DNA of 64,000 nucleotides, from assembly GCF_011761345.1 (NCBI RefSeq), contig NZ_JAASRY010000007.1:1-64000 (forward strand). The letters are read 5' to 3'. The stretch comes from Thalassobacillus devorans. GTDB taxonomy: Bacteria > Bacillota > Bacilli > Bacillales > Halobacillaceae. The notes under the pieces are model-generated. The model was not told the DNA's origin. It made no database searches and was given only the letters and a program-made list of their open reading frames with translations. This document shows positions 33,940 through 41,586 of the stretch, piece after piece. Each line of letters opens with the position of its first letter. Position 1 is the stretch's first letter. A program made the position numbers and the translations under genes.

Positions 33940-34696
33940 GATCCAACTCTTCCTTCAAAACTTTATTGATTTCACCTTTCAATAATTCCATGATTTCCTG
34001 CTCCAGTTCGATCACCCGCGAATTGTCACGCTGACGGGGACGTTCCACATCAACTGGAAAATCTGCGATGATTCTGCCTGGTCGTGTCCCCATCACAATC
34101 ACTCGGTCTGATAACTTGATCGCTTCCTGGATGCTGTGAGTAACGAATAATATCGTCTTTTTCGTTTCTTGGAAGATTTTCATCAGTTCATCGTGGAGTA
34201 TATGGCGTGTCTGTTCATCCAGAGCCCCAAATGGTTCATCCATCAATAACACTTTCGGATCCATAGCCAGCGCGCGTGCAATCGCTACACGCTGCTGCAT
34301 TCCTCCTGATAATTCATGAGGATAAGCTTCTTTGAACCTTGTAAGATGGACCATTTTCAAGTAGTGTGCAGCAATTTGATCCTGTTCTTTTTTTGATAAT
34401 TTATCTTTTAATGGAAAAGTCACATTGTCCCTCACTGTCAACCACGGAAACAACGCCGGCTGCTGAAACACCATCCCCCTGTCTGTTCCGGGTTCCAGGA
34501 TAGTTTTACCTCCCAGGCTGATCGATCCTTCTGTCGCTGATTCAAGACCGGCAACCATAGAAAGCAACGTAGATTTCCCACACCCGGAGGGACCCAGTAA
34601 CGAGACAAACTGATTCTCTTGTATGGAAAGGTCGATACCAGAAAACACTTCATGTTGAGCAAACGTTTTTGCCACGTTGTTCATCTGTAAAAACAT
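33917..34696 (-). CDS. ABC transporter ATP-binding protein (SsuB-like)
   Basis: 259 residues from ATG 34696 with GAGGTG 7-8 nt upstream; an ATG at 34711 overlaps that site. Walker A GPSGCGKSTLL, Q-loop MVFQQPALFPWL, signature LSGGMQQRVAIARAL, Walker B VLLMDEPFGALDEQTR, H-loop VTHSIQEA. It is the SsuB/TauB type. Its promoter has TTGACA-18-TATACT, and a CymR-like inverted repeat follows, so sulphur control is plausible. Confidence 0.92.
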   Translation of the reverse strand: MFLQMNNVAKTFAQHEVFSGIDLSIQENQFVSLLGPSGCGKSTLLSMVAGLESATEGSISLGGKTILEPGTDRGMVFQQPALFPWLTVRDNVTFPLKDKLSKKEQDQIAAHYLKMVHLTRFKEAYPHELSGGMQQRVAIARALAMDPKVLLMDEPFGALDEQTRHILHDELMKIFQETKKTILFVTHSIQEAIKLSDRVIVMGTRPGRIIADFPVDVERPRQRDNSRVIELEQEIMELLKGEINKVLKEELDHETKHFT

Positions 34697-34715
34697 ATAC
34701 GCGCACCTCATTATA

Positions 34716-34745
34716 ATTATTCCAATAAATTTAGTCGGAATTAAT
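34716..34745 (-). promoter_or_regulatory. CymR-like inverted repeat in the ABC operon leader
   Basis: AATTATTCC and GGAATTAAT arms are separated by about a dozen AT-rich bases, just downstream of the predicted start point. The shape resembles the CymR sites of sulphur genes in Firmicutes, but I cannot score it. Confidence 0.4.
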
Positions 34746-34756
34746 CGTTAATATAG

Positions 34757-34786
34757 AGTATACGAGGTTTGTTTAAAAGGTGTCAA
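34757..34786 (-). promoter_or_regulatory. Promoter of the ABC transporter operon
   Basis: Minus strand: TTGACA (34786-34781), an 18-base spacer, TATACT (34762-34757). Confidence 0.75.
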
Positions 34787-34845
34787 CCAAATTCTAAATT
34801 TTCGCATTAGAATTAATTAACTTTTCCTAAGATTCTTGAAACAAA

Positions 34846-34877
34846 AACACGGCCCCTTTTGGAACCGCGTCTTCTTT
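34846..34877 (-). terminator. Terminator after the 83-residue gene
   Basis: ACGCGGTTCC and GGGGCCGTGT arms followed on the minus strand by TTTTTGTTT. Confidence 0.75.
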
Positions 34878-34880
34878 GCT

Positions 34881-35132
34881 TTACCATTCCAGGATAAAGC
34901 CTTTGATATTAACATCTCTTCCCTCTTCATTTCTCTGTTTGGCAGTGAAATAGGGATGTTCATTTTCCCAATTGACTTCCACTGATTTCGGATCCAAATA
35001 CAGCTTATATTCTAAATTATTGATTTTGTGCAAAGACAAATCCGGGATGGTCGATTGGTTGTTCTCTTCATCAATGACCATAATATCAATATTGTTATAT
35101 CCTTTTTCTAATAGTTGCTCTTTTAAATTCAT
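34881..35132 (-). CDS. Small hypothetical protein
   Basis: 83 residues, acidic, no membrane helix. I recognise no family. The start MNLKEQLLEKGYNNIDIMVIDEENN and ending DVNIKGFILEW suggest a beta-rich soluble protein. It has its own terminator; its reality rests on open frame, ribosome site (GGGGGCACAAGT region is weak) and isolation from other genes. Confidence 0.5.
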   Translation of the reverse strand: MNLKEQLLEKGYNNIDIMVIDEENNQSTIPDLSLHKINNLEYKLYLDPKSVEVNWENEHPYFTAKQRNEEGRDVNIKGFILEW

Positions 35133-35375
35133 ACTTGTGCCCCCATCATGCTCTTAATTCTTATTTTTTATTTACCCGTTCCCTCCTCTCTTAAAAACAT
35201 CTTTGTAAAATTTTTGTCATAATCTTTTAATGTCCTGCTTATTAATTTTTTTACCTTTGATGAGGTACGTTGTATCGTTTTGAGCGGCTGCTCATCGAAA
35301 ACACCCTGTTATATCTGGCTTTATTGCGTCTAAGCTTCTATTATCTTTTTTTTACAAAAAATTTAAATTTAAGGT

Positions 35376-35401
35376 GTTTATTTACTATTTTTGATGGGTA
35401 A
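35376..35401 (+). promoter_or_regulatory. Candidate SigB promoter of ectD
   Basis: GTTTAT (35376-35381), a 14-base spacer, then GGGTAA (35396-35401), close to the SigB consensus GTTTAA-N13/15-GGGTAT. It would give a leader of about 110 nt to the ectD ATG. The remaining 35133-35519 gap holds no other gene; I see only AT-rich DNA. Confidence 0.5.
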
Positions 35402-35519
35402 AATCCCCGTACGATGGAAAGTTCTTTCTATTATATGTAAGCTGGCAGCCAGCCAAAAAAATCAGAAACATTCACGAACACGAGTTACTTGGAAAATTCG
35501 ACATAAGGAGTGTTTTATA

Positions 35520-36419
35520 ATGGAAGACTTTTATCCTTCAAGAAAAAATAACCAGCCTGAAATAGTGAAACGAAAGGACCCTGTCATCCACACGGATCGT
35601 TCTAAGGATGATCAAGCTCCACTGTCTAAAGAGCAGCTTGATTCGTATGAACAAAACGGTTTCTTGCAGATTGAGAATTTCTTCTCGGAAGATGAAGTAT
35701 CTGAGCTGCAAAAGGGGATTTTCGAATTACAAGCAGACAGCAAAGATGTTGTTTCTGACAAGGTTATTCGCGAACCTGAAAGTGATGAAATCAGATCCAT
35801 ATTCCACGTCCACCATGATGATGAATATTTCAAAAAAGTAGCATATGACCAGCGTATTCTTGATATAGTCAATCACTTGCTCGGAAGCGACGTCTATATT
35901 CACCAGTCCAGAATTAACTATAAACCCGGGTTTACAGGTAAGGAATTCGACTGGCATTCCGACTTTGAAACCTGGCATGTAGAAGATGGTATGCCGCGAA
36001 TGCGTGCTGTAAGCCTATCCATCGCACTGTCCGACAACTATACGTTCAACGGGCCTTTGATGTTGATACCAGGGTCCCAAAACTACTACGTCAGTTGTGT
36101 AGGTGAAACACCAGATGACAACTACAAAGAGTCATTGAAAAAACAGAAGCTTGGGGTCCCAGACCATGACAGCCTAAGATGGCTGGCTGAACAAGGCGGC
36201 GGAATTTCAGTTCCGACTGGCAAGGCAGGCTCAATCACATTATTCGAAAGTAACACCATGCACGGCTCTAACGGTAATATCACTCCTTACAGCCGCAACA
36301 ACCTGTTTATGGTTTACAACAGTGTCGAAAACCAATTAGTAGAACCATTTTCTGGCGGTAAAGAACGCCCTGAATTCATCGCCGTCCGTGACGGTGCACC
36401 GAAATTCAGCACCAACTAA
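35520..36419 (+). CDS. ectD: Ectoine 5-hydroxylase
   Basis: 299 residues from ATG 35520 with AAGGAG upstream. A 2-oxoglutarate and Fe(II)-dependent dioxygenase that turns ectoine into 5-hydroxyectoine. The iron triad H146, D148 (in [11 protein letters not shown]) and H248 (MHGSNG), with the 2-oxoglutarate Arg R259, have the numbering known for Virgibacillus salexigens EctD. The EctD signature region runs from FDWHSDF to IALSDN. The gene stands alone; ectABC are not in the window. Confidence 0.96.
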   Translation: MEDFYPSRKNNQPEIVKRKDPVIHTDRSKDDQAPLSKEQLDSYEQNGFLQIENFFSEDEVSELQKGIFELQADSKDVVSDKVIREPESDEIRSIFHVHHDDEYFKKVAYDQRILDIVNHLLGSDVYIHQSRINYKPGFTGKEFDWHSDFETWHVEDGMPRMRAVSLSIALSDNYTFNGPLMLIPGSQNYYVSCVGETPDDNYKESLKKQKLGVPDHDSLRWLAEQGGGISVPTGKAGSITLFESNTMHGSNGNITPYSRNNLFMVYNSVENQLVEPFSGGKERPEFIAVRDGAPKFSTN

Positions 36420-36463
36420 AAAACTTTAAAGAACTTTCCTGATAAATATGCTGTCAGCTTACT

Positions 36464-36512
36464 AGTGAAAAAAGGCTGTTCCAGGACTTCTGCCTGGGAC
36501 AGCCTTTACTTA
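36464..36512 (+). terminator. Terminator after ectD
   Basis: AGGCTGTTCCAGG and CCTGGGACAGCCT arms then TTTACTT. Confidence 0.85.
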
Positions 36513-36592
36513 TATACCTTATGAATATCCAGGGCTATGCGTTCGGTAAGTAAAGAATGAGGAGAATAAAAGAGGCAAAAGCTAGGTAGTCG

Positions 36593-36958
36593 TTACTCTT
36601 TTGGCTGGTCATATCTGCCGAACCAGTCATAGCGATTCTTCGAAACCCACTTATACAATGGAGAACCAATACGGCTTACAAATGGCAGATAAAACAGTAA
36701 ACCAGCATAAAAGGTAAGCGGCAGGGAAATCAGCAGCTTTCTAATCGTAAAAAAACCTGCCAGCAGTTTGCCGCCAGATGTTCTCATATAGATTTGATCA
36801 TAAATATCTTTCCCATGTAAAAAGGAATAATCGCTATTATTTTCCGTTTCTTGTACGGCAATCCAATCGATTTTTTGGAACCAGTCGAGCTTGCGCAGTA
36901 CTCGTTTTACATTGTAGCAAAGGGGACACTGAGCATCGTAGAAGACGGTATGTTTCAT
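36593..36958 (-). CDS. DCC-family thiol-disulfide oxidoreductase (YuxK-like)
   Basis: 121 residues. The N-terminal motif FYDAQCPLCYNVKRVL carries the CxxC of the DCC/DUF393 family, and GAGSPLYKW-like LFYLPFVSRIGSPLYKWVSKNRY closes the protein. Two hydrophobic segments in the second half may associate with membrane. The redox partner is unknown. AAAGGAG precedes ATG. Confidence 0.85.
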   Translation of the reverse strand: MKHTVFYDAQCPLCYNVKRVLRKLDWFQKIDWIAVQETENNSDYSFLHGKDIYDQIYMRTSGGKLLAGFFTIRKLLISLPLTFYAGLLFYLPFVSRIGSPLYKWVSKNRYDWFGRYDQPKE

Positions 36959-37046
36959 GGAATCATCTCCTTTACTTCTACTATTGCCCTATGCTTTCCA
37001 GATTAAACGCAGGAACGTTCGATGTAAGAAATGGCGCCCGATCCCG

Positions 37047-37078
37047 CAGCCATACTGCGGGATTTTATCATCGTAGCA
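37047..37078 (+). terminator. Terminator-like hairpin
   Basis: ATCCCGCAG/CTGCGGGAT stem followed by TTTTATC on the plus strand. No plus-strand gene ends here, so its purpose is unclear. Confidence 0.45.
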
Positions 37079-37079
37079 T

Positions 37080-37289
37080 TCAACTTTGACTTTCTTTATC
37101 CTGCAACGTTTCTTCCCTTTCATATCGTTCGATTCTTAATTGATATTTATCCGGGAGCACATTCTCTTCGTGAACTTGTTCGATAAACGCCTGAGCCTCT
37201 TCATAGGTAGAAAACAACACCGCTTCTTCCTGTTGGGCAAATTCTACTCTTAATTGGTTTGAATCTTCTGCTATTACAATATATCTCAT
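37080..37289 (-). CDS. Small hypothetical protein
   Basis: 69 residues, acidic, preceded by AAAGGAAGGGG. Predicted alternating strands and helix (MRYIVIAEDSNQL, STYEEAQAFIEQVH, QLRIERYER). No family recognised; no membrane helix. It lies between DCC and DUF2294 genes in the same direction. Confidence 0.6.
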   Translation of the reverse strand: MRYIVIAEDSNQLRVEFAQQEEAVLFSTYEEAQAFIEQVHEENVLPDKYQLRIERYEREETLQDKESQS

Positions 37290-37319
37290 ATCTTCCCCTT
37301 CCTTTACCGTATTAAAATC

Positions 37320-37364
37320 AATTAAAAAAGCCGAAAAAGGTTTTATCCCTTTTCCGGCTTATGT
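37320..37364 (-). terminator. Terminator after the DUF2294 gene
   Basis: AAGCCGGAAAAGGG and CCTTTTTCGGCTTT arms, then TTT on the minus strand. Confidence 0.82.
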
Positions 37365-37370
37365 CCGACT

Positions 37371-38087
37371 CTATTTGTCCGGCCCATTTCCACCTGGCTT
37401 CTTCGGTTTTAAAATAAATACAATATAACTTTTATCCTCCTGGAAGTCCCAATCTACAAACACATCGATGACTTCTGTTTCGAGTATATTTTCACAATAG
37501 GATTTGCTTAACAGACCTTTTTCTAACTGTCTTTTTGTGAGTTTTAACGTTTCGCCAAAACCTGAACGAATCAATTCTTTCTCAATTCGGACTAAAATGC
37601 CATCACGCACGACCATTAAAGTACGGTCGTTGAGCATGAAAGAATCAACTTTTGTTGGAGCTTTTTCAGCCTGCTCACTGACCCGGATGATTTCCTCATG
37701 AATTTTTTCCTTGTCGGGGTAATCAGAAAGATGGATTTCTTCATTCTCATCCTTTTTGGCTATAACCCCAAGGAACATTCCGGAACGATTGGTCAGAGAC
37801 CAGTCATAAAAGACATCATCAATCTCATATCCGCTCATCATTCGAAGCGTTGCGCGAATATCAGGGATCAGCTCATCCATTAGTAAATCCCTTGTTTCTT
37901 CAACTTTCATATCATTCTGTTGTTTGACAAGCACACGCTCCATCGGTGCTAAAAACTCACGAAGATAGATCGTGATATAGGGCTCTTCGATGGAAACATA
38001 TACGGAGGAAGGCCCTTTACCGAAGTTATCTCTCAACAGTTTACCTGTATAGCTGGCTATATCAGCCTGTACGGATTGCTTATCCAT
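37371..38087 (-). CDS. Protein with two DUF2294 domains
   Basis: 238 residues from ATG 38087, 9 nt after AAAAGGA; an ATG at 38096 is too close to it. Two related halves are visible: SVQADIASYTGKLLRDNFGKGPSSVYVSI... (about 5-110) and NDRTLMVVRDGILVRIEKELIRSGFGETLKLTKRQLEKG... (about 145-235). Each resembles a DUF2294 unit (xxGKGPxxVxxxI then VxFDWxxxxDxxYIVFxL). The family function is unknown. No signal peptide. Confidence 0.75.
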   Translation of the reverse strand: MDKQSVQADIASYTGKLLRDNFGKGPSSVYVSIEEPYITIYLREFLAPMERVLVKQQNDMKVEETRDLLMDELIPDIRATLRMMSGYEIDDVFYDWSLTNRSGMFLGVIAKKDENEEIHLSDYPDKEKIHEEIIRVSEQAEKAPTKVDSFMLNDRTLMVVRDGILVRIEKELIRSGFGETLKLTKRQLEKGLLSKSYCENILETEVIDVFVDWDFQEDKSYIVFILKPKKPGGNGPDK

Positions 38088-38267
38088 TTCATTCATTCCT
38101 TTTTTAAGTCAGGACATTTTATTCCCGACTCCTAGTCTAGTATAAATCCTTCCTCTTTCGAACGAAAGTCAAACGCAGTAATTTTATTTTTTTACATGTG
38201 TTATTACCTACGACGAGTGAGGTTTGACCCATACAAAACTTTTCTCAACTTTGATACAATTTAATTG

Positions 38268-38281
38268 TTAGAATATTCTAA
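38268..38281. promoter_or_regulatory. Perfect palindrome upstream of the protease gene
   Basis: TTAGAATATTCTAA, 14 bp and exactly symmetrical, lies 27 bp before the start codon between promoter and ribosome site. Its left part TTAGAATATT is also in the perR promoter (2257-2266). The regulator is unknown. Confidence 0.45.
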
Positions 38282-38307
38282 ACTTGTAATCAAAAGGAGG
38301 ATGACAA

Positions 38308-39324
38308 ATGGACGAGCTTAAACTGATTCCCTTTCAAGTTGAGGAAATCCTGCCCTTATCGTCTAACGTTCCGGAAGGTGTAGAAATGATCGAGGCGCCG
38401 TTATTGTGGGAACAGACCGAACAAGGTAAGGGAAATGTCATTGCGGTAATCGATACGGGTTGCCAAACCGATCATCCTGAACTGAAAGATAGAGTAATTG
38501 CTGGAAGAAACTTCACGACCGATTATGACGGCGATGAAAACAACTTTGAAGATAACAATGGGCATGGGACACATGTAGCCGGCACCATTGCTGCAACAGA
38601 AAATGGAACTGGTGTCGTTGGAGTCGCTCCCCAGGCAGACCTTCTCATTTTAAAAGTATTATCCGGAAACGGTAGCGGAAGAATGGATTGGATCATTGAC
38701 GCGATTGAATATGCAGCAAACTGGGAAGGACCCGATGGTGAACGTGTACGAGTCATGTCCATGTCCCTCGGCGGTCCACGTGATATTCCAGAACTTCATG
38801 AGGCTATCAAGTATGCAGTCAATCAGGATATTGCCGTTGTCTGTGCAGCGGGGAATGCGGGTGATGGCCGGGAAGATACGGATGAGTTCGGCTATCCTGG
38901 TGCCTATAATGAAGTGATACAGGTCGGTGCGATCGACTTTGACAGGAAGATAGCCGACTTTACGAATACAAACAATGAAATTGATTTAGTAGCCCCTGGA
39001 GTAAATATCCTATCAACTTACCTCAATGGAGAATATGCTCGGCTGAGCGGTACGTCTATGGCCACTCCTCATGTATCCGGAGCGCTTGCGCTGTTGATCA
39101 ATTTAGCAGAATCACAATTCCAGCGAAGGCTTACCGAGTCAGAAATCTACGCTCAACTCATCAAGCGTACGATGCCGCTTGGATATTCTAAACAAGCAGA
39201 AGGCAATGGGCTGATTCGCCTTGGTCTGATTGATAAAATCAATGATATTCTCAGTATTTATACTCAGGATTGGCAAGCGACCATTGCCAGAAACGAAGCC
39301 AAAATCAAATCGATGCAGCCTTAA
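38308..39324 (+). CDS. Intracellular subtilisin-like serine protease
   Basis: 338 residues with AAAAGGAGG upstream. Subtilase S8 with catalytic triad D49 ([10 protein letters not shown]), H86 (NGHGTHVAG) and S250 (GTSMATPHV), oxyanion N183. No signal peptide; a short N-terminal extension contains LIPF, matching the LIPY-type inhibitory segment of Bacillus ISP proteases that is removed for activation. It should degrade cytosolic proteins in stationary phase. A perfect palindrome sits between promoter and start codon. Confidence 0.93.
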   Translation: MDELKLIPFQVEEILPLSSNVPEGVEMIEAPLLWEQTEQGKGNVIAVIDTGCQTDHPELKDRVIAGRNFTTDYDGDENNFEDNNGHGTHVAGTIAATENGTGVVGVAPQADLLILKVLSGNGSGRMDWIIDAIEYAANWEGPDGERVRVMSMSLGGPRDIPELHEAIKYAVNQDIAVVCAAGNAGDGREDTDEFGYPGAYNEVIQVGAIDFDRKIADFTNTNNEIDLVAPGVNILSTYLNGEYARLSGTSMATPHVSGALALLINLAESQFQRRLTESEIYAQLIKRTMPLGYSKQAEGNGLIRLGLIDKINDILSIYTQDWQATIARNEAKIKSMQP

Positions 39325-39334
39325 AGACGAAAGG

Positions 39335-39375
39335 AAAGAACAGCACAGGAATTACTTGTGCTGTTCTTTGTTTTG
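39335..39375. terminator. Bidirectional terminator
   Basis: ACAGCACA..TGTGCTGT stem (39342-39366) between the convergent protease and SASP genes; its 3' arm overlaps the SASP 3' end. Confidence 0.6.
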
Positions 39376-39618
39376 TCCCAGCTGCTGTTCTGCCATTTTA
39401 ACCAGTTCTCTGACCATACTGCCACCGATGGCTCCACCCATTCTTCCAGCATCTTTAGCTTTAATTTCCCCATTATATCCTTCTGATAACGGTATCCCCT
39501 GTTCTTTTGCCATTTCGTATTTATCATTCGTGCCGTAACGTTCATTCAACAACTTTTCTTTCATTTGATCCAGACCTTCCCGCGCTTCCGGAACAAGAAT
39601 CTTATTTCTTCTTCCCAT
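39352..39618 (-). CDS. Alpha/beta-type small acid-soluble spore protein
   Basis: 88 residues. The signature LLNERYGTNDKYEMAKEQGIPLSEGYNG, then DAGRMGGAIGGSMVRELVKMAEQQL, is that of DNA-binding alpha/beta SASP, including the GPR cleavage site (YEMAKEQG, E/M). The N-terminal MGRRNKILVPEAREGLDQMKEKL is the SspF-like start. It saturates spore DNA and protects it. It lies 17 bp inside the preceding gene's end (overlap 39602-39618). Confidence 0.93.
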   Translation of the reverse strand: MGRRNKILVPEAREGLDQMKEKLLNERYGTNDKYEMAKEQGIPLSEGYNGEIKAKDAGRMGGAIGGSMVRELVKMAEQQLGQNKEQHK

Positions 39619-39811
39619 CGGGGTTCCCTCTTTTCAATGCTTCACCGTCATGGCTGATAAGCTTTCCATTTTCGTCGACCTGATCGATTTGACCATCGAT
39701 TGTACCCTCTGTCATCGTATCTGATACTTGTTCATGGGTTATGGCTGCACCATCTGTGAATTGTTCCGTTTTTTGGTTTTGATATTTATTATTTTTAGAT
39801 TGTCTGTTCAT
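39602..39811 (-). CDS. YozQ/DUF4025-family small protein
   Basis: 69 residues from ATG 39811 with GGAGG 8 nt upstream. The core DGAAITHEQVSDTMTEGTIDGQID follows the YozQ pattern (THEQVSDT, EGTIDG). It is hydrophilic and Asn/Gln-rich at the N-terminus. Function is unknown; overlap with the SASP start suggests cotranscription, probably in the forespore. Confidence 0.75.
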   Translation of the reverse strand: MNRQSKNNKYQNQKTEQFTDGAAITHEQVSDTMTEGTIDGQIDQVDENGKLISHDGEALKRGNPDGKKK

Positions 39812-39916
39812 ACGACAAACCTCCTTCTCCCTTAGTTTCTGCACATGGCCGGCAATTATAACTAACGTATAAAACCAATCCTTACCGCAAAAAATGTAAG
39901 GGAGGAGGACAGGTGT

Positions 39917-40999
39917 ATGAATATTGCAATTATCGGTGCTGGCCTGGCAGGATTATCGTGTGCCCTAACGCTTGAAAAGCACGGATATTCCGCTGATATT
40001 TTTGAAAAGAGAAAAAAAGTTGGAGACCGTCCTGTCGTTGGGGAAGTAATGTCCCCGCTTTTACACAGGCCTATTGATGATGCTATTAAATACTTATCGG
40101 AATATCATGATATTCACTTGAAGCCCACTACCAATATTCAAAGAATATTCGTCCATTCCCCGAATGAAACTTCCTTTATTGAAGGTCATTTAGGTCATAC
40201 GAATAAGCGTGGTAAAGATAAAACTTCCTATGAAAAGCAGCTGGCAGAACAAGTAAAGAGCCCAATTCACTTGAAAAAGCAAGTTCAATACGAGGAGATC
40301 TCGAAACAATACACCCATGTGGTTCTGGCTACTGGTGATCCACTGGATACGCAGAGCCTCCAATCCTTCGATACGGCGTTTAAAGCTACGTTTGCAGGAG
40401 CAATAGTTAAAGGGGAATTTGTGCATAATGAAGTGCATACCTGGTATGACAGTGAGCTTGTCCCAAAAGGATTGGGATACTTCCTCCCTTTTTCCAATAC
40501 CGAAGGCCACCTCGTTCTGGTATATCCGAAATATAAGGAAAACCTGACTATCGACAAAGGTAAGCTTTGGAAAGCTATACTTAAAAAAGCGGAACAAACG
40601 CTAAAACAGAAATTAAAAGTTTCTCAGCAATTCGACCTCGATAATTACGTCATCGGTAAAAGTAAATACCCACGGATAGGGAATACTTTCTTTGTGGGCA
40701 ACTGTTTTGGAGCCATCGATCCTTTTCTTGGATTTGGTCAGTTCACTTCGATCCTGACCGGTATATACGCCGCACAAGACCTTTGCGGCATCAGCAATTA
40801 TGAAGAAGATGTCCAAATCCTATATAAAAATTATCATGATTCGCTCTCATTACGAAGAAAGTTGGAATCATTAAATAATGACCAGCTGGATTTAATTACA
40901 AAATCTTTGCAATACAAGCCGGTACGAAAGCTGCTTACAGGATCAAACATCAATTTATTGAGAGTGATTAGCACACTCACACATCCGTCCCGCAGATAG
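39917..40999 (+). CDS. FAD-dependent oxidoreductase (geranylgeranyl-reductase-like)
   Basis: 360 residues after AAGGGAGGAGG. The FAD Rossmann motif IIGAGLAGLSCALTLEKHG starts at residue 4, and IFEKRKKVGDRPVVGE follows. A second FAD motif FFVGNCFGAIDPFLGFGQFTS is typical of the aromatic hydroxylase/geranylgeranyl reductase group. The C-terminus is helical. The substrate is unknown. No redox partner gene lies alongside. Confidence 0.82.
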   Translation: MNIAIIGAGLAGLSCALTLEKHGYSADIFEKRKKVGDRPVVGEVMSPLLHRPIDDAIKYLSEYHDIHLKPTTNIQRIFVHSPNETSFIEGHLGHTNKRGKDKTSYEKQLAEQVKSPIHLKKQVQYEEISKQYTHVVLATGDPLDTQSLQSFDTAFKATFAGAIVKGEFVHNEVHTWYDSELVPKGLGYFLPFSNTEGHLVLVYPKYKENLTIDKGKLWKAILKKAEQTLKQKLKVSQQFDLDNYVIGKSKYPRIGNTFFVGNCFGAIDPFLGFGQFTSILTGIYAAQDLCGISNYEEDVQILYKNYHDSLSLRRKLESLNNDQLDLITKSLQYKPVRKLLTGSNINLLRVISTLTHPSRR

Positions 41000-41042
41000 C
41001 TGGTTTGAAATGGCAGTTTAATTGAGGTCTTATGTCTGTTAG

Positions 41043-41124
41043 CATGGAGGAAGGGTCGTAGGAAATCTTATGGCAACGTAAATGTTGCAATTGCTCTTAA
41101 GTGTGCTTTTCCTCCATTTTTCTG
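41043..41124 (+). terminator. Long hairpin or structured RNA after the FAD gene
   Basis: ATGGAGGAA (41045-41053) pairs with TTCCTCCAT (about 41110-41118), enclosing GCAAC-GTAAAT-GTTGC, followed by TTTTT. It may be just the terminator of the FAD gene, but at about 80 nt it is unusually long, so a small RNA or cis-regulator is possible. Confidence 0.5.
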
Positions 41125-41178
41125 AGTCATTCTACTTTAACCGTTATATGGGACGGGCCCTTGAAAGGAGGAGCTTCA

Positions 41179-41532
41179 ATGGAACCACGCATTTTATTAC
41201 TTTCCAAACATCCGTCAGACCTCGAACACCTTCAGAATGTTTTTACTGAGGAAGGTATATTCAGCCATTGTGAGGGCCAGAGCACTTCCAATTTGAAATC
41301 CTTACTGCATGAACATAACATTAACGTGATTCTACTGGATGAATCCTGCTTCTCAATTTTGCCTAAGATAAATAGTATTGCCCAAAATGCAAGCGTCATC
41401 ATTTTATTGCATCAGCATGATGAAGATACAATCAAATTATCGATGGAATATAAGGTGGATCATTTCCTCTTAAAGCCCCGCTACTATAACCTCATCCCCA
41501 CGATTTATAATGTCCTCGAGGAAAATTCATAA
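41179..41532 (+). CDS. Stand-alone receiver-like domain protein
   Basis: 117 residues from ATG 41179, after GAAAGGAGGAG. The fold resembles a CheY-type receiver: PRILLLSKHPSDL, NVILLDESCF (Asp D54 at the phosphorylation position), SVIILLHQHDED and DHFLLKPRYYNLIPTI with the conserved Lys. The acidic pair after the first strand is absent (S9, K10, H11), so phosphorylation is doubtful. No kinase or output domain is adjacent; it may act by protein contact. Confidence 0.7.
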   Translation: MEPRILLLSKHPSDLEHLQNVFTEEGIFSHCEGQSTSNLKSLLHEHNINVILLDESCFSILPKINSIAQNASVIILLHQHDEDTIKLSMEYKVDHFLLKPRYYNLIPTIYNVLEENS

Positions 41533-41534
41533 CA

Positions 41535-41586
41535 TCAAAAGAGCTGTATTTTGACCATCCAGATGGCCTAATACAGCTCTTTTGTT
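41535..41586. terminator. Bidirectional terminator at the end of the glycosylation operon
   Basis: AAAAGAGCTGTATT and AATACAGCTCTTTT arms between convergent genes. Confidence 0.9.
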
